Shown here one piece after another: positions 48,801 through 60,800 of a stretch of 64,000 nucleotides of DNA. The translations under genes and the position numbers were made by a program. The DNA comes from Sphaerolaimus hirsutus (taxonomy: Eukaryota > Nematoda > Chromadorea > Monhysterida > Sphaerolaimidae), in the NCBI GenBank assembly GCA_964036195.1, contig OZ038452.1, positions 19,789,785 through 19,853,784 of the forward strand. The letters run 5' to 3'. Position 1 is the stretch's first letter. Each line of letters starts with the position of its first letter. The notes beneath the pieces are model-generated. The model had not been told where the DNA came from and searched no databases. It was given only the letters and a program-made list of their open reading frames with translations.

Positions 48801-51800
48801 GGAAGAACTGTTTGCAAATCCGAACGCTCAGCATCATGCACAACGCGAGTTTATTGAATCGACTCAAAGCCCTACTGAATCTGTGTTGGACTGGGCAACT
48901 AGATTGGAACGTGCGGTAAAGCGCACATACCCAATGCTGCATTCCGCCCAAAGGGAAGGCATGTGCATCACTAAGTTTCACCAGGGGTTGGACAAGGACA
49001 TTAGGCGCAATCTGGCAATGCATGCCAATATAAGTTGGAAGGAATTAGTTGATAACGCGCGCATGCAAGAAAGCTACAAAAATCTTGAAACCGTTCAGAA
49101 GGAACATGCGAAGTCGGCCAGCGAGATCGTCGCCGAGACGTCGAACCAGGTCATGGAGCGCATCATGGCCATGAACCTGCACCCCTCGGTCCAGTCGATG
49201 GAGGCCGAGAGTGCCGAGAATGCGAAGCTCAAGGCCAAGGAACAGGCGCTTGACGAACGACAGAAAAAACTCGACGCCCAGGAAGCTAAGATGATGGGCG
49301 CGCCGCGCCCGAGGCGTGAGTTACCGCCCAAGAGGTTTGAAAATGGATGTTGGGAATGTGGATCTCCTGATCACTTTCGCTATCAGTGTCCAAATAAGCC
49401 CCCTCCCAAGCCATCTGCTGGCAACAATAGCAATCAGCGTGGCCGCGGAGGCGACTTTCGTGCGCGCGGTAGAGGTGGCGGCCGAGGGCGAGGCCGTGGA
49501 CAGGGAGGACAATATCCACAAAACTTTGGGTATCCAGGTGGATGGGTACCGATGCAATTAAGTCAACCCATGACCGTGCCTTCCTCGCAGATGATGCAGC
49601 CTGTGTACGTCCAGAGCCAGCAGCCCGCGGCCATCGGATGGCACCCGCAGCCACAACCGGCGCAACGGCCGTTGGAATCGCAGCAAGGCCAGAGCAGTAG
49701 CGTGCCGCTGTTGAACCCGACAACAGTGACACAGGTGGGTGAATGCACTTACAAGGCCGTGACCGAGTCATAGCTGTCTTACGCTAGAATTCTCTTCCAT
49801 CATGATCAACTATTGACATTGCAAGGGCTGGAACCGGAAGCCCCTGAAGAGGAGGAGATGGAGGAGCAACCTGTAGCTAGTCTTCAGTGTAAAATGCATG
49901 CGCTCATGGTAGATCGGGAACAGTGGATTAGCCACTGGGCGTATCAACGCGAAGCCACGTCAATCCTATTTCGTACCAGTTGGTTAGATTATCTGAGGCG
50001 CACTGCAATGCATGACCTGAAGGATGAAGATTGTGTGGTGCTCCCAGACTGTCGCCCGCATGACGACCACAACGATACGCTCACCAGAATCGAGTGGAGG
50101 GTTTTGCGTGACGCCCCATTAGACCCATTTCTAAATGAGCCCCCTATGATTTTGTCCCCGCGTACGTTCTCGAGCACATGCGTTGATAAAATGGCCGAAT
50201 TTAGAGACAAAACGTCTGCAGTGCCTCGCCAGCGAGCTTATTCTGAACCACCGTATAATAATCAAGTCTTTGGCGCCTTGTTTACCGTGTTCACCATTGC
50301 CGCTGTGATGGCGTGCTTGAGCTTGATGCCTATGGCGGCGGCCTCGACGATGCCGGACACGCCACTGCTGTGCAGCGACTTGACCGATCACTATGACTTG
50401 TACACCTACCCCGACTTGCCTAACTGCACCGCGTTAGTCGATTCTGCTGTGTCGTTGACTAAGCCGGTCCCCCTGAAACTCACCATTTACAAACGCAATA
50501 TGGTAGAGTATCGCGCCACTGCGTATCGATGTGTAGCGGCCACGCGGTCGGCTCATACATACCAGAACTTTTGGGGTGACGTCACTTTGGAACATTTTGA
50601 CTAGCAGCCGCGTGCGGTAGATCCCTCGGAGTGTGAGAGCATGATGAAGTACCGTAAGTGCAACGACGGTGCGCTTCAGCCAGTGGACGAGCTGAGCAAC
50701 GCATGGGACACTCAATACCCGACAAACGTGAGTTATTCGGGGCACGGGCTGTACTGTTGCGGCTGGTTAATTACCAAAACCCCGCAGTGTGGGTTGTTCA
50801 AGGGAGATGTACGCATGCGCTACGGCGCCAAGGTCATGCAAAGTACGCTAGGAGAAGTGTCAAAGTGTAATTACGAGGAGGGCACCTGTACCCTGCCCGA
50901 CGGTAGCCAATTAGTCTGGAAACCAAATCCAAAGGCTGAATGCCCCTATGAGAAATGGCAAGAAATAGCTGGGCTAATTAGACAAGATATTTGGCTCGCG
51001 CGTGATCACACTTTGGCATTGTCATTTTGAGCAAAAGAAGAAATTATTTCATGTGGTAAAAAATTATGGAAATCAGACCAGGATATTGTCGTGGCACCGT
51101 TCGAAATCCCCCCAATTAGGTATGTGCGGGAGAAGCGTCGCGCAGTACGCCCCGGATTTGGCGTAGTGGACACCGGTCACTTGGCCGCAGCGATGCAAGC
51201 GGTGTACGAGACATCTGAGCAAACCATGCGTGCGCAGGCCGTGTCTACTTGTAGGCATGTGCAACATTTCCAGGAACTTCTCCGCCTAGCTATGACCGAG
51301 CACCCGACGACCACAGCGCGCTGGTACATGCGCGACAATGAGATTTTGGCCAAGGCGGCGCCAGACGGATTTCTAGTGCATAAGTGTTTTGCGGTAAAGA
51401 CTTATCAGTTGGGCACCAAAACAGGTAAAGGCGCGTGCCACGCTACGGTCCCTATTCGAATGAAATTACATGGACAGAACGTGACCTTACATTTGGATAC
51501 AATTACAAATGCCCTTCTGTTCCAGCCGGTTATGGGAACGTGCACAAATCGCCACAACCGCGTGTTGAAATTGCATGGGCAGTGGTATAAGTATTTACCT
51601 GAGAAAGGCGCCCTGGAACATATCCCCGTTTACAACACCCACAGTTTCCCACACAGGTGGCAGCTCGAACGACCGACGGACGTGCACCATCAGATCTTTG
51701 CCGCAACGACAATGTACAATTTGTCTGAGCTGCTGCCGACCACCACGCTGAACGACGTGTGGCACTCATACGCGATTGTGCGGCGCGTGCATGGAATGCC

Positions 51801-54800
51801 GACGCATGCAGTTGATGGCAGTTTACAATCGCATTGATTAATGGCCAGGTCAATGGTGAGTGTGGGATTTTGGGACTTTGACGCCGTGAGGTCATGGCTG
51901 CAGATATGGATTTACCTGGTGTGCGCCATAGTAACTTGCCAGTATTTATTAGCAGCTTTGTTAGCCGCCGCGCCCCCGGCAGCTACGACGCTAATCAAAC
52001 GTGTGCGCCGACGATTGCGGCGGGAGTCAAGGCCGCTAATTACCAGACACAGAGACGCAGGTAAGCGTAGCTTTATGAAAAGCTATGACGGCCGACTGAC
52101 CGTGTTGAATCCGACAACAGGTGCGTCTGAGTGCGCACCAGATGACACGGTAACGGTACAGATGTTTCCATCAATTGAATATAATCACCAATTAGAAATG
52201 GCGGAAATCTCCATGAGCCCATCGGTGGAGAGAATCCGAATGATTACGCTATCAAAAGATGAACAGGAAAATATAAAGTCTGTCGTCGCGAGGCGGAACG
52301 GGCCTGTGCATGTCTACTACAGTCCTGCAGTGCCCGTGTGCATGGACGGCATCATGTACCACAGATGTTTGCTGGACACTGGCGCCATGCGCTCGTTATG
52401 CAGCAGAGATGTGTTCCAGGAGCATCGACATGGACACGACGCCGTTGAAGAAACTTCTCCCATTTCCCACATGCGATGCGCTGCGGATTCCAAGCTAATG
52501 ATAATTGGTCAGTTGGAAATGCCCATTGAAATTGGGGGACACACATTTTGTGTCGTTTTTCAAGCCATCGATGGCCTGGTTGACAATTTAATTTTGGGCG
52601 CGGATGTGCTGCGGCACATGATAATAGATATGCCTGCGCGCCTCTTAAAAATCCCCTCAGTAGGCGTCAGCATTCCATTTGATAACCACAAGCCGGACGT
52701 GCAGATCCGCGCAGTGTTTGCATTAGTCACAGCGGCTACCGAAATCAAGGCAAGACATGAAGCAATGGTGCCGGTGCGCCTATCAGCTCCAGTTAGCTAT
52801 CGTACATTTACTGTCACTGGGCTGGAATCCGTAAATTTGAAGGATGGGGTAGTCGCCGCATCCGCGGCATATGAAACAAGTGACGAGGTATTTCTAATGA
52901 GGGTCGCAAACGTGCGTGATCAACCGGTTACTTTGCAGATGGAACAAAAAATCGGTTTGGTTGAGCCCGTCGATTGTGTTCTGAAAGTCAAAGCCGGCGA
53001 CCCCCCTGAGGAATGGATACGGCAGTGCCGCGCCAACGAAGCGACAGAGCCGGCATCTTCAAGTGTTCCAGAAAAGGTAATTGAAGACCAATTAGGTGAG
53101 CCATTGCATGTGAAATGTCCAGATGGACACGAAATGGAATTTTCTGTGCCCCAAACATTGTCGGAAAATGAGCGCAAGGAACTTGCAGCCGTACTTTTGA
53201 AGCACAAAGGCGCTTTTGCGAGACACAAGTCTGACATAGGGTATAGCGAATTGGTTGATTATCAACTGCAATTAACCGATCGAAAACCGATTGCGTGCCG
53301 CATGTATCGTTGAGCCTGGATGACCAACAGTACTTAGAAAAGCACCTGCGCTGTCTAATTGAACATGACATAATTGAAACAAGTACAAGCCCATATTGCG
53401 CTCCCACATTAGTCGTTTCTAAACCTGATGGTTCTAAACGCATGGTCATTGATTACAGGCGATTAAATTTGGTTTTGCATGCGCCGCAATTCCCATTGCC
53501 GAGGCTGGATGACACCGTGGATGCACTCAGCAACTGCAAGTTCTTTTAGCAGCGCCGATATTAATCAGGCCTTCTATAACATTGCATTGCATCCCGACGA
53601 CAGACACATCACTTCGTTCCGTAATATTTTTGGTCAATTCCAATTAAAGAGATTACCTATGGGATTAAAATGCTCACCAAGTTTGGCACAAAGGTGTTTT
53701 GAGCTTGCAATGGCGGGATTGATTCATCGCAATGTGCTATTGTACATTGACGACTTGTTAATTTACAGTCAGGACTGGAAAACCCATTTAAGTGACATTG
53801 GCCAAATTTTGGATCGACTGATCAAAAACAACTTCAAAATTAGTCCCCGTAAGTGTTTTTTCGCACGCATCACTGCGGTAAAATTTCTGGGCTTTATGAT
53901 CGGCCGCGAGGGCATTTGCATTCCCATGGACAAACGCAATATTATCTCAGAATGGCCCCTCCCGAAAACTGTCAAGGAAGTCAAAGGGTTTTTGGGAGCA
54001 GTGGGATTTTTCAGATGCATGATACACAGGTGCGCCGAAATAGCAGTGCCGCTATCGAATTTGACACGCACCGGTCCGCGCGAGAACTACGATGGAAATG
54101 TGCCGGTAGATCTCAACGATAACCCTGAGGCTCTGAGAGCCTTCTTCCAATTAAAAGAAATTTTATTACACAGCCCCTGTTTGCAATACCCGAACCCAAA
54201 TAAAACATTCATCGTAATTACAGATGCTTCACAAATTGCGGTCGCCGGAGTGCTGGTGCAGCGAGCCGACGAAAAATCTGGACTGCATGCGTGCGCTTTC
54301 TACAGCCGGAAGTTGACTGAGGTTCAGAGCAGATGGCCCGCCATCACTCTAGAGGCTTACGCAATTTTTGAGAGCGTTCGAAATTGGCATTGCTACCTGG
54401 CGGGACGCCCCTTTGAAGTGTGGACTGATGCCAAAAGTATCCCTTGGGTGAAGAACCCCAATTTGGAAGCTACACCACACGCCCGCATTGCATAAGTTTG
54501 CGTTGGCCATTGCCCCGTATCAAATTACATTCAAGCACTTGAAAGGAAAGTGCAATGAGCTCGCAGATGCTCTGTCCCGAAGGCGCGATGCGCCAATAAC
54601 TTTCGACGAGAAATTAGAACTTGACGAGGCATTTGAGCAATTTGCACTCATTAAAATATCGCACAATAAAACTGTCGCGACGCAGACCGCAATCGACCCG
54701 TGGGATACGGTAGCTACTGTTTCCAGACGCGCGCCCACCAAGGAACCAATGAGGACACGCGCGCGTGCGAGGGCGGAGTCTGCGGCGCGTGACCACAACT

Positions 54801-57800
54801 CTGGGACAATGGACACGCGACAGCCAGCAAACAATGGGGTGGAGCCAATTACCGGACTCACTACCGTAGGTCCACAAACAATGGCTGGTGGCCCCGCGGC
54901 TACCGAAGTGCGCGTCAACGGTTTTCACACGGATCACGTTTTGCCCCCGTTTGTCCCCATAATTGAATTAAAACGCTTGCAAATGCAAGAGGCGTATATA
55001 GTGAATTTGATGGAAGTTTGTAAGGATGCACCTGGACAATGTGTGCCACCGTTTTTCATTGATCAATATGGAATCATGCGAAAAAGGGCTGAGGCTTCAA
55101 TAGTACCGGGGATCAAGTTGTATGATCCCGTGTGTATTCCAGCCTCATTGTGCCCGCTAGTATTCGAACTAGCGCACAATCACCCTACAGCGGGACATCT
55201 GGGAATAATGAAAACTTTTGAAAGATTACAGGAATTTGCGTGGTTCCCAAATATGCGCCCCAAAAGCGCGCATTGGGTCGCCTAGTGCCCTTTGTGTTGT
55301 GCGCGAAAAGGACTCAGGCAGTCGATGCAGACCTTGATGGCGTGCCGGAAAATCGCGCGATCTCCCGGCGATGTCATCGCAGTCGACGCCGTTGGCCCGC
55401 TGCCATGCACGCGGCGCGGGCATAAACACGTGTTGGTTTTCGTTGACCAGTGCACGCGATTTGGTATCGCCGTGCCGGTACCCGATATCCGGCAGGATAC
55501 TGTAGCGTTTGCATTCTTGCTACACATTCTGCCCATATTTAGCGTACCCGGCGCCATTCTGAGCGATAACGCGCCAAGCTTTGTCGAAGGGGCATTCAAA
55601 AGATTGTTATTGTATTTCAATACCCTTCAGCATCGTTCATTTGCGTATATGCCAAAAGGCAACGGAATGGTGGAGCGCCGAAACGGTGTTCTGATGGAAA
55701 TCGTGTCCCATTATGTGAACCAAACTCATTCTGATTGGGGTTACCACTTAGGCGCCGCGGTGCACGCGTATAATACGTCGAAACACCCGGCAATGGGCAC
55801 CACGCCATACGCACTTTTGTTCGGGCGCCCAGCCGCGTCGCTATGGGAAAGAATGTTGACGCCCCCCGCGCCCGGCGCAATGCTACCCGAGTCGACAGAT
55901 AAGCACGGCGAACCTACCGAGCTCGCGCAGCATCTCTCGGCGGCGCGCAATGCGGCGCATACCGCGCTTAGGAATGCTCAATTGAAAGAGCAATACTACG
56001 CCAATCGCCGCGCCCGTCATTTGAATTTGAAGCCGGGCCAAGCGGTCCGTATTTTCACTCCGCGTTTGACCGATCAGACCGGCCCTTGTAAAAAATTTGC
56101 TGCTTTCTTTTTAGGCCCCTACGAATGCATTCGCTATGCTCATCCGCTTGTAACTATTTATAACGATACTAATGATAAGATTTATGTAGTGCACGCAGAC
56201 CGCTGTAAACCAACGCTTGAAAACATTATCCCCACATGTACGCAGAATCTCGGCCCTACTTAGACTCTCATTGCGGTAAAGCCCTTAAGTGGCTATCGAC
56301 GTAGCCACTGAATAAATTAATTAATTGTGTTCCCGTAATTCGAATAATTCCCCCATCACGTAAGTTTGATAAACTTGTGATCTCAAGTGCGTGTGACTGT
56401 GTGTTCGTGTGTGTGTGTGAGTGCGGTTGTAAATTTGCTGGTACACTAGTGGGCTCCGAGAGTCCACTGCAGTGCCGGTGATTGATTGTGATTAATTGCA
56501 CTCTTCCTTAAAACTTAAAAACATAACATGGCCGGAAGGAGCATGGGCGCCAAACGACAGCACAACGGCCGGCGGGCTAGCGCCGCGGGCTCGGGCTTCA
56601 CGAAAGCCACCACCCAACGTGGCGAGCCGGGCGCCACCATACCGCCCCCCAAGGTAGATCACCAGTGGGGTGAGAACCAGCGGCCCCCGCCGCCCGTCTA
56701 CGCGAAGCGGATGTTCGCCGGCTGGGTGGACCGTGTCTACTGGAGACACGACACTGCGGACCGGGAATACTACCAAGCCCACGTGCGGCTTCACGACGAT
56801 GCGCTGGCCGAGCTGGCCGAGAACGACAAGTGGAACGACGCCGACAACGTGTACCCGTTCTTCACCTACTCGACCAACATCGCGCGCAGCGCCCGCGATC
56901 GCCGCACGTCGGTCGTGGTGGCGCAGTACGCCAACATCAACGAGAAGTACGGCCCGGAGCTGCACTTGCCGCTCGTCAGACACGGTATGAAGTTTACGGC
57001 AAGGTATGTGCAGCGTTGCACTGCTAAACCCGACTATTGGGAGTTCTTTGACATTAAATTGGACATGAACAAAAGCGCTAGCCCCCTATTGGTGGCAGTG
57101 CCCGTCGTCGTAACCGTACAGGGACGCGCCCCGGCCGACCATGAGTATGACGCGCAGCGCGACGAGGTCGGCTACCAGCGCTACTCAACAAACTGGCGCT
57201 CGCTACGGCTGCGAGTTGCGTTCACGCCCCGTCGCTACAAGGAGCTGCCGGAGTTGGGCGCGGGCGAGCGCAACAATTGCGGCCCGGAGCGCTTGGCGTT
57301 CGCGCACCGCGAATACACCATGCCCGGCAACCCGATCCCGAGTGCAGGTATGTTGGGGATTGCGCACGTCGAGTTTCACGACCTGAACAACGACGTGTTT
57401 GACAACGTCTATTACGCACATGCGTATGGCGTTTTCTTGCTCGAAAAATCAGCGCTGGAAGATTTTTACTTCCACGACCCCCACGAGGTGTCATTGAACC
57501 GGGTGCACCCGCCGCACCTGCGCACCAAGTACGTGATGCTGGCCGCAGCATACATGTACCACGAGTCTTTGTTGCGTTTCCGAGCGGCACGCGCCACGGC
57601 GGTGCGCGCGCTAATTGAGTGGGAAGCGACCGACGCAGGTACCAAGGCATGCATCACGATCAACAGGCCGGACCTGGCCGATGCCGTCAACGACGAGCAA
57701 GAGCAGATGGACGAGCAGCAGAGACGCGCGAACGCGCAAACCAACGCTCTACCTCAGCTGCTGGTCGGTGCCGGACCGATGTCGGTGCTGACGTTGACCA

Positions 57801-60800
57801 AGGCGATGCCCGACGACGACAGGCCCGACCCGACGCAGCCAAAGTTGCAACTGCGAGTGGCCACTTTAGAGGTAAGTCCGGAGCAGGCTGTAATTGTGGG
57901 CAATTTGGACTTGAAGTTGAGCCAGGCGGCGCTCCCGGCCGAGCTCGAGAACGGCGACTACATGGTGCGCACCACCAATGAGTCGCCCAACTATGTGCAA
58001 ACCATGCGTTCCTTGCAAGGCGCTATCGAGCGCCTGAACGAAGGTTGGAGACCGTCCAACATACGCTCGGGCAATGTCCTCAAACTGGGTGACCAGATCG
58101 CCATTGCCATTGTGTATGATGACCGGTTGTCCGACACGTTCACCCAGTGGTCGCACATCCGCGCCACGGCCGCGCCCCTAGAAGACGAAATCCGTCAGGG
58201 CACGTCCAAAGCGCTGCTGGTGAGTGAGCCGGGCGAGTTCAAGCCACTGGGCGGCCAGGCGAAAACCCTGGCGGCCGTTTTAGCCGCCTTGAAGCTGGCG
58301 TGGCCGCTGTTGCTCATGTGCGACTCCCTGTTCGGCACTGGCAAGACCACTGTGCAGAACCAGGTGGCGTACATGTGCTCGTTGTACTTCAACCAGTTTA
58401 ATGGTCGCAAATTCCCAGACAGTAATTCCGCCCTTTCCTCCGACATCACTTCCAACGCCAAATACCACTCCACCATCGTCACGTGCACCGTCAACTCGGC
58501 GACGGACGAGAGCGCTAGGCGCGCTGTGCAAAACATGCGGCGCACCGGCTGCGACGGCGTGCACGAGGCCGTGCGCCGCCTACTGCTGGGCCGCAAGCAG
58601 TGGTCCGAACTGCCCGCCGCGCAAGTCAAGGACATGCTGCAAGTGCCCGGGTACGTTGAATATTTGAAATTGAGAGCGGTGTTCGCTGTAAGGGTGCTGA
58701 GCCCCCTGTTGGAAACCCAGGAGGTGTACAGCGACCTCGCTGTAGACGACCTGCCCGCGTTGCACAAAATAGCGCAGGATACCCCATTCTCGGTCGCACG
58801 GGCCGACGCCCAGTGGGTAGAGCTGGTAGACCAGTACTGGGCAGTGAAAACTGAGTACGAGACCGTGCACTCCATCGTCGCAGGTCCCAACCAAACCCCC
58901 CAGCAGGTGATGAAGGCGCTAATGGAGCAGGTGCCGCACCTAGTCGTCACTGGCGAAGATGACGATGAAGAATGGGATGACGACGACGACGAGGTCGTAG
59001 TGGGTCGCACGGGCGTCGATGTGAACGACCCGGACCTCGAGGACACGGACTGGGGCCGCGTGCTGCGCCGGGCCGCCAGGAGGTACGCCAAGGGCACCGT
59101 CAAGCTGCACAAGTATGTTCTGGATTTGTTGCAGCCGGGTCAGATCCACGTGACTGTCGATTCGACACATGATGTGCGCATCAAGCACATCAGGTACTGT
59201 GCCATGATAGTGGACGAGGCGTCGCTCGTCACGAACATCTCCATGGTCACAGCGTTGAACCCCGTGTCGCTCCCCCACAACGGCTTAGTCTTGCTGTTCG
59301 GCGACAGCAAGCAACTCACCCGAAAAGTTCAGACCCAGCGATGGGTTGAACCCTTCCTTAATCCCTCTCCATCGTTGATTGATGGACTCACAGCTTCCAA
59401 AATGTGCCCCCTGCTGCGGCTAGAAACGGTTTTCCGCGGGCACCCCCAGTTGATCAACGCCAACTCGCACGCGGCGTACGAAGGCCGGCTCCGCCCCTAT
59501 CATCAGAAATCGCCGTGCAGGGATGACAACTTGCTGCGCGTGCCGGGCGACCACGTCCCAATCCCGCTGTCCACGGTCATCAACCACACCGGACTGGAGA
59601 CCAAGGAGGGCACGTCGACCGTCAATGTACCCGAGCAGCTCATCGTAGTGCAGTTGGTTAAACATTTCGTGGAATTGGCGGCCCAAGACGGCGTGCCCTG
59701 GAGTGACTTGAGTCGGGCGGATGCCATTTTGGTGGTCACTTTTTATGCGGCGCAGCAGCGCGCGCTGATCGACAAATTGGCAACCGACCCGTCGTTGAAG
59801 CACTACGGGCGAGAGTTCTGGGCGACTCGAGTGCTCACCGCCGACAAAGCACAGGCTAGAGAAGCTGAGGTGACCATCGTGTCGTGCGTGCGCAGCAGCG
59901 AGCCGCCCGCGCGCGACAGGTTGACCACCCAGTATTCTCAGCAGACCACTCGAGTCGGCTTTGTGGCTCAGCTGGAGCGTGGAAACGTGGCCACCTCCCG
60001 CTCGCGTTGCGCCAGAGTCGTAGTGGCCAACGTGGAGACCTTGCTGTGGTCTGACTTCTTCCACATTTTCTTTTCATATGAATTCGCTTCGGCTGGTCTT
60101 TACCAGTATCACGCAGAGAAAATCTGGGGATCCAGGATATGGACCTGGTCGCCCGACTGGAGGCCACAGGCCCACTGCCCCGAGCACCAGTACGACAACG
60201 ACTACGAAGCCGCTCAGACTGAGCTCGCCCAGCCGGACGTCAATATGGACGAGCCCGTGGACGTACAAGACGCGCTCCAGCCGGCGGACGAGCCGCTGCC
60301 GTACGACCCCACGGACGAAGTCGAGGACATCGCCAGCACCTCCGATGGCGATGGCGACGACGCCACATTCTCCGCGCCGATGAACCCGTGGCGGTCGCTG
60401 CGCCAGCGCCGGCGCCGGCAAAAGAGGACAACATGCAGCCCGAGGTCGCTACCGAAGAAGATGTGCCGATGGAGGGCACTAACGAGGGAGTTTGAGTAAA
60501 CCCAGGACAATTTTTGTTTTGAAAGTTTCTTTTGGAAACCGATAACGTAATGGAAACTATAAACAACAGTGAAACAAACAAAACAATTAACTAAGTATCT
60601 CGAAATCACACACCAAATAGTTTCCAAGACGTTCGCTGCGGCACCGAATGGCCGAGTTTTGTCCCCCCGAGTTGACAAATGTAACCGCCGCCCCCAGTTG
60701 ACCGTCCAAAATTGGCACTATTCTGGACAAAAAACAAGTTTTTGTAAATTTGAAAAGAGTAAAATAATTTTGAAAATGGAAATACCTTAAGAATCCAATT

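Noticed and set aside
53295-53549. A separate small RT gene
   Set aside because: It is the shifted middle part of one RT domain: its end (SNCKFF) and the next frame (SSADINQAF) are contiguous motif halves.
58195-59112. 305-codon minus-strand ORF inside the helicase gene
   Set aside because: Shadow of the helicase ORF, whose helicase motifs I and II flank it on the plus strand. Ser/Thr/Arg-rich antisense composition is typical of such shadows.
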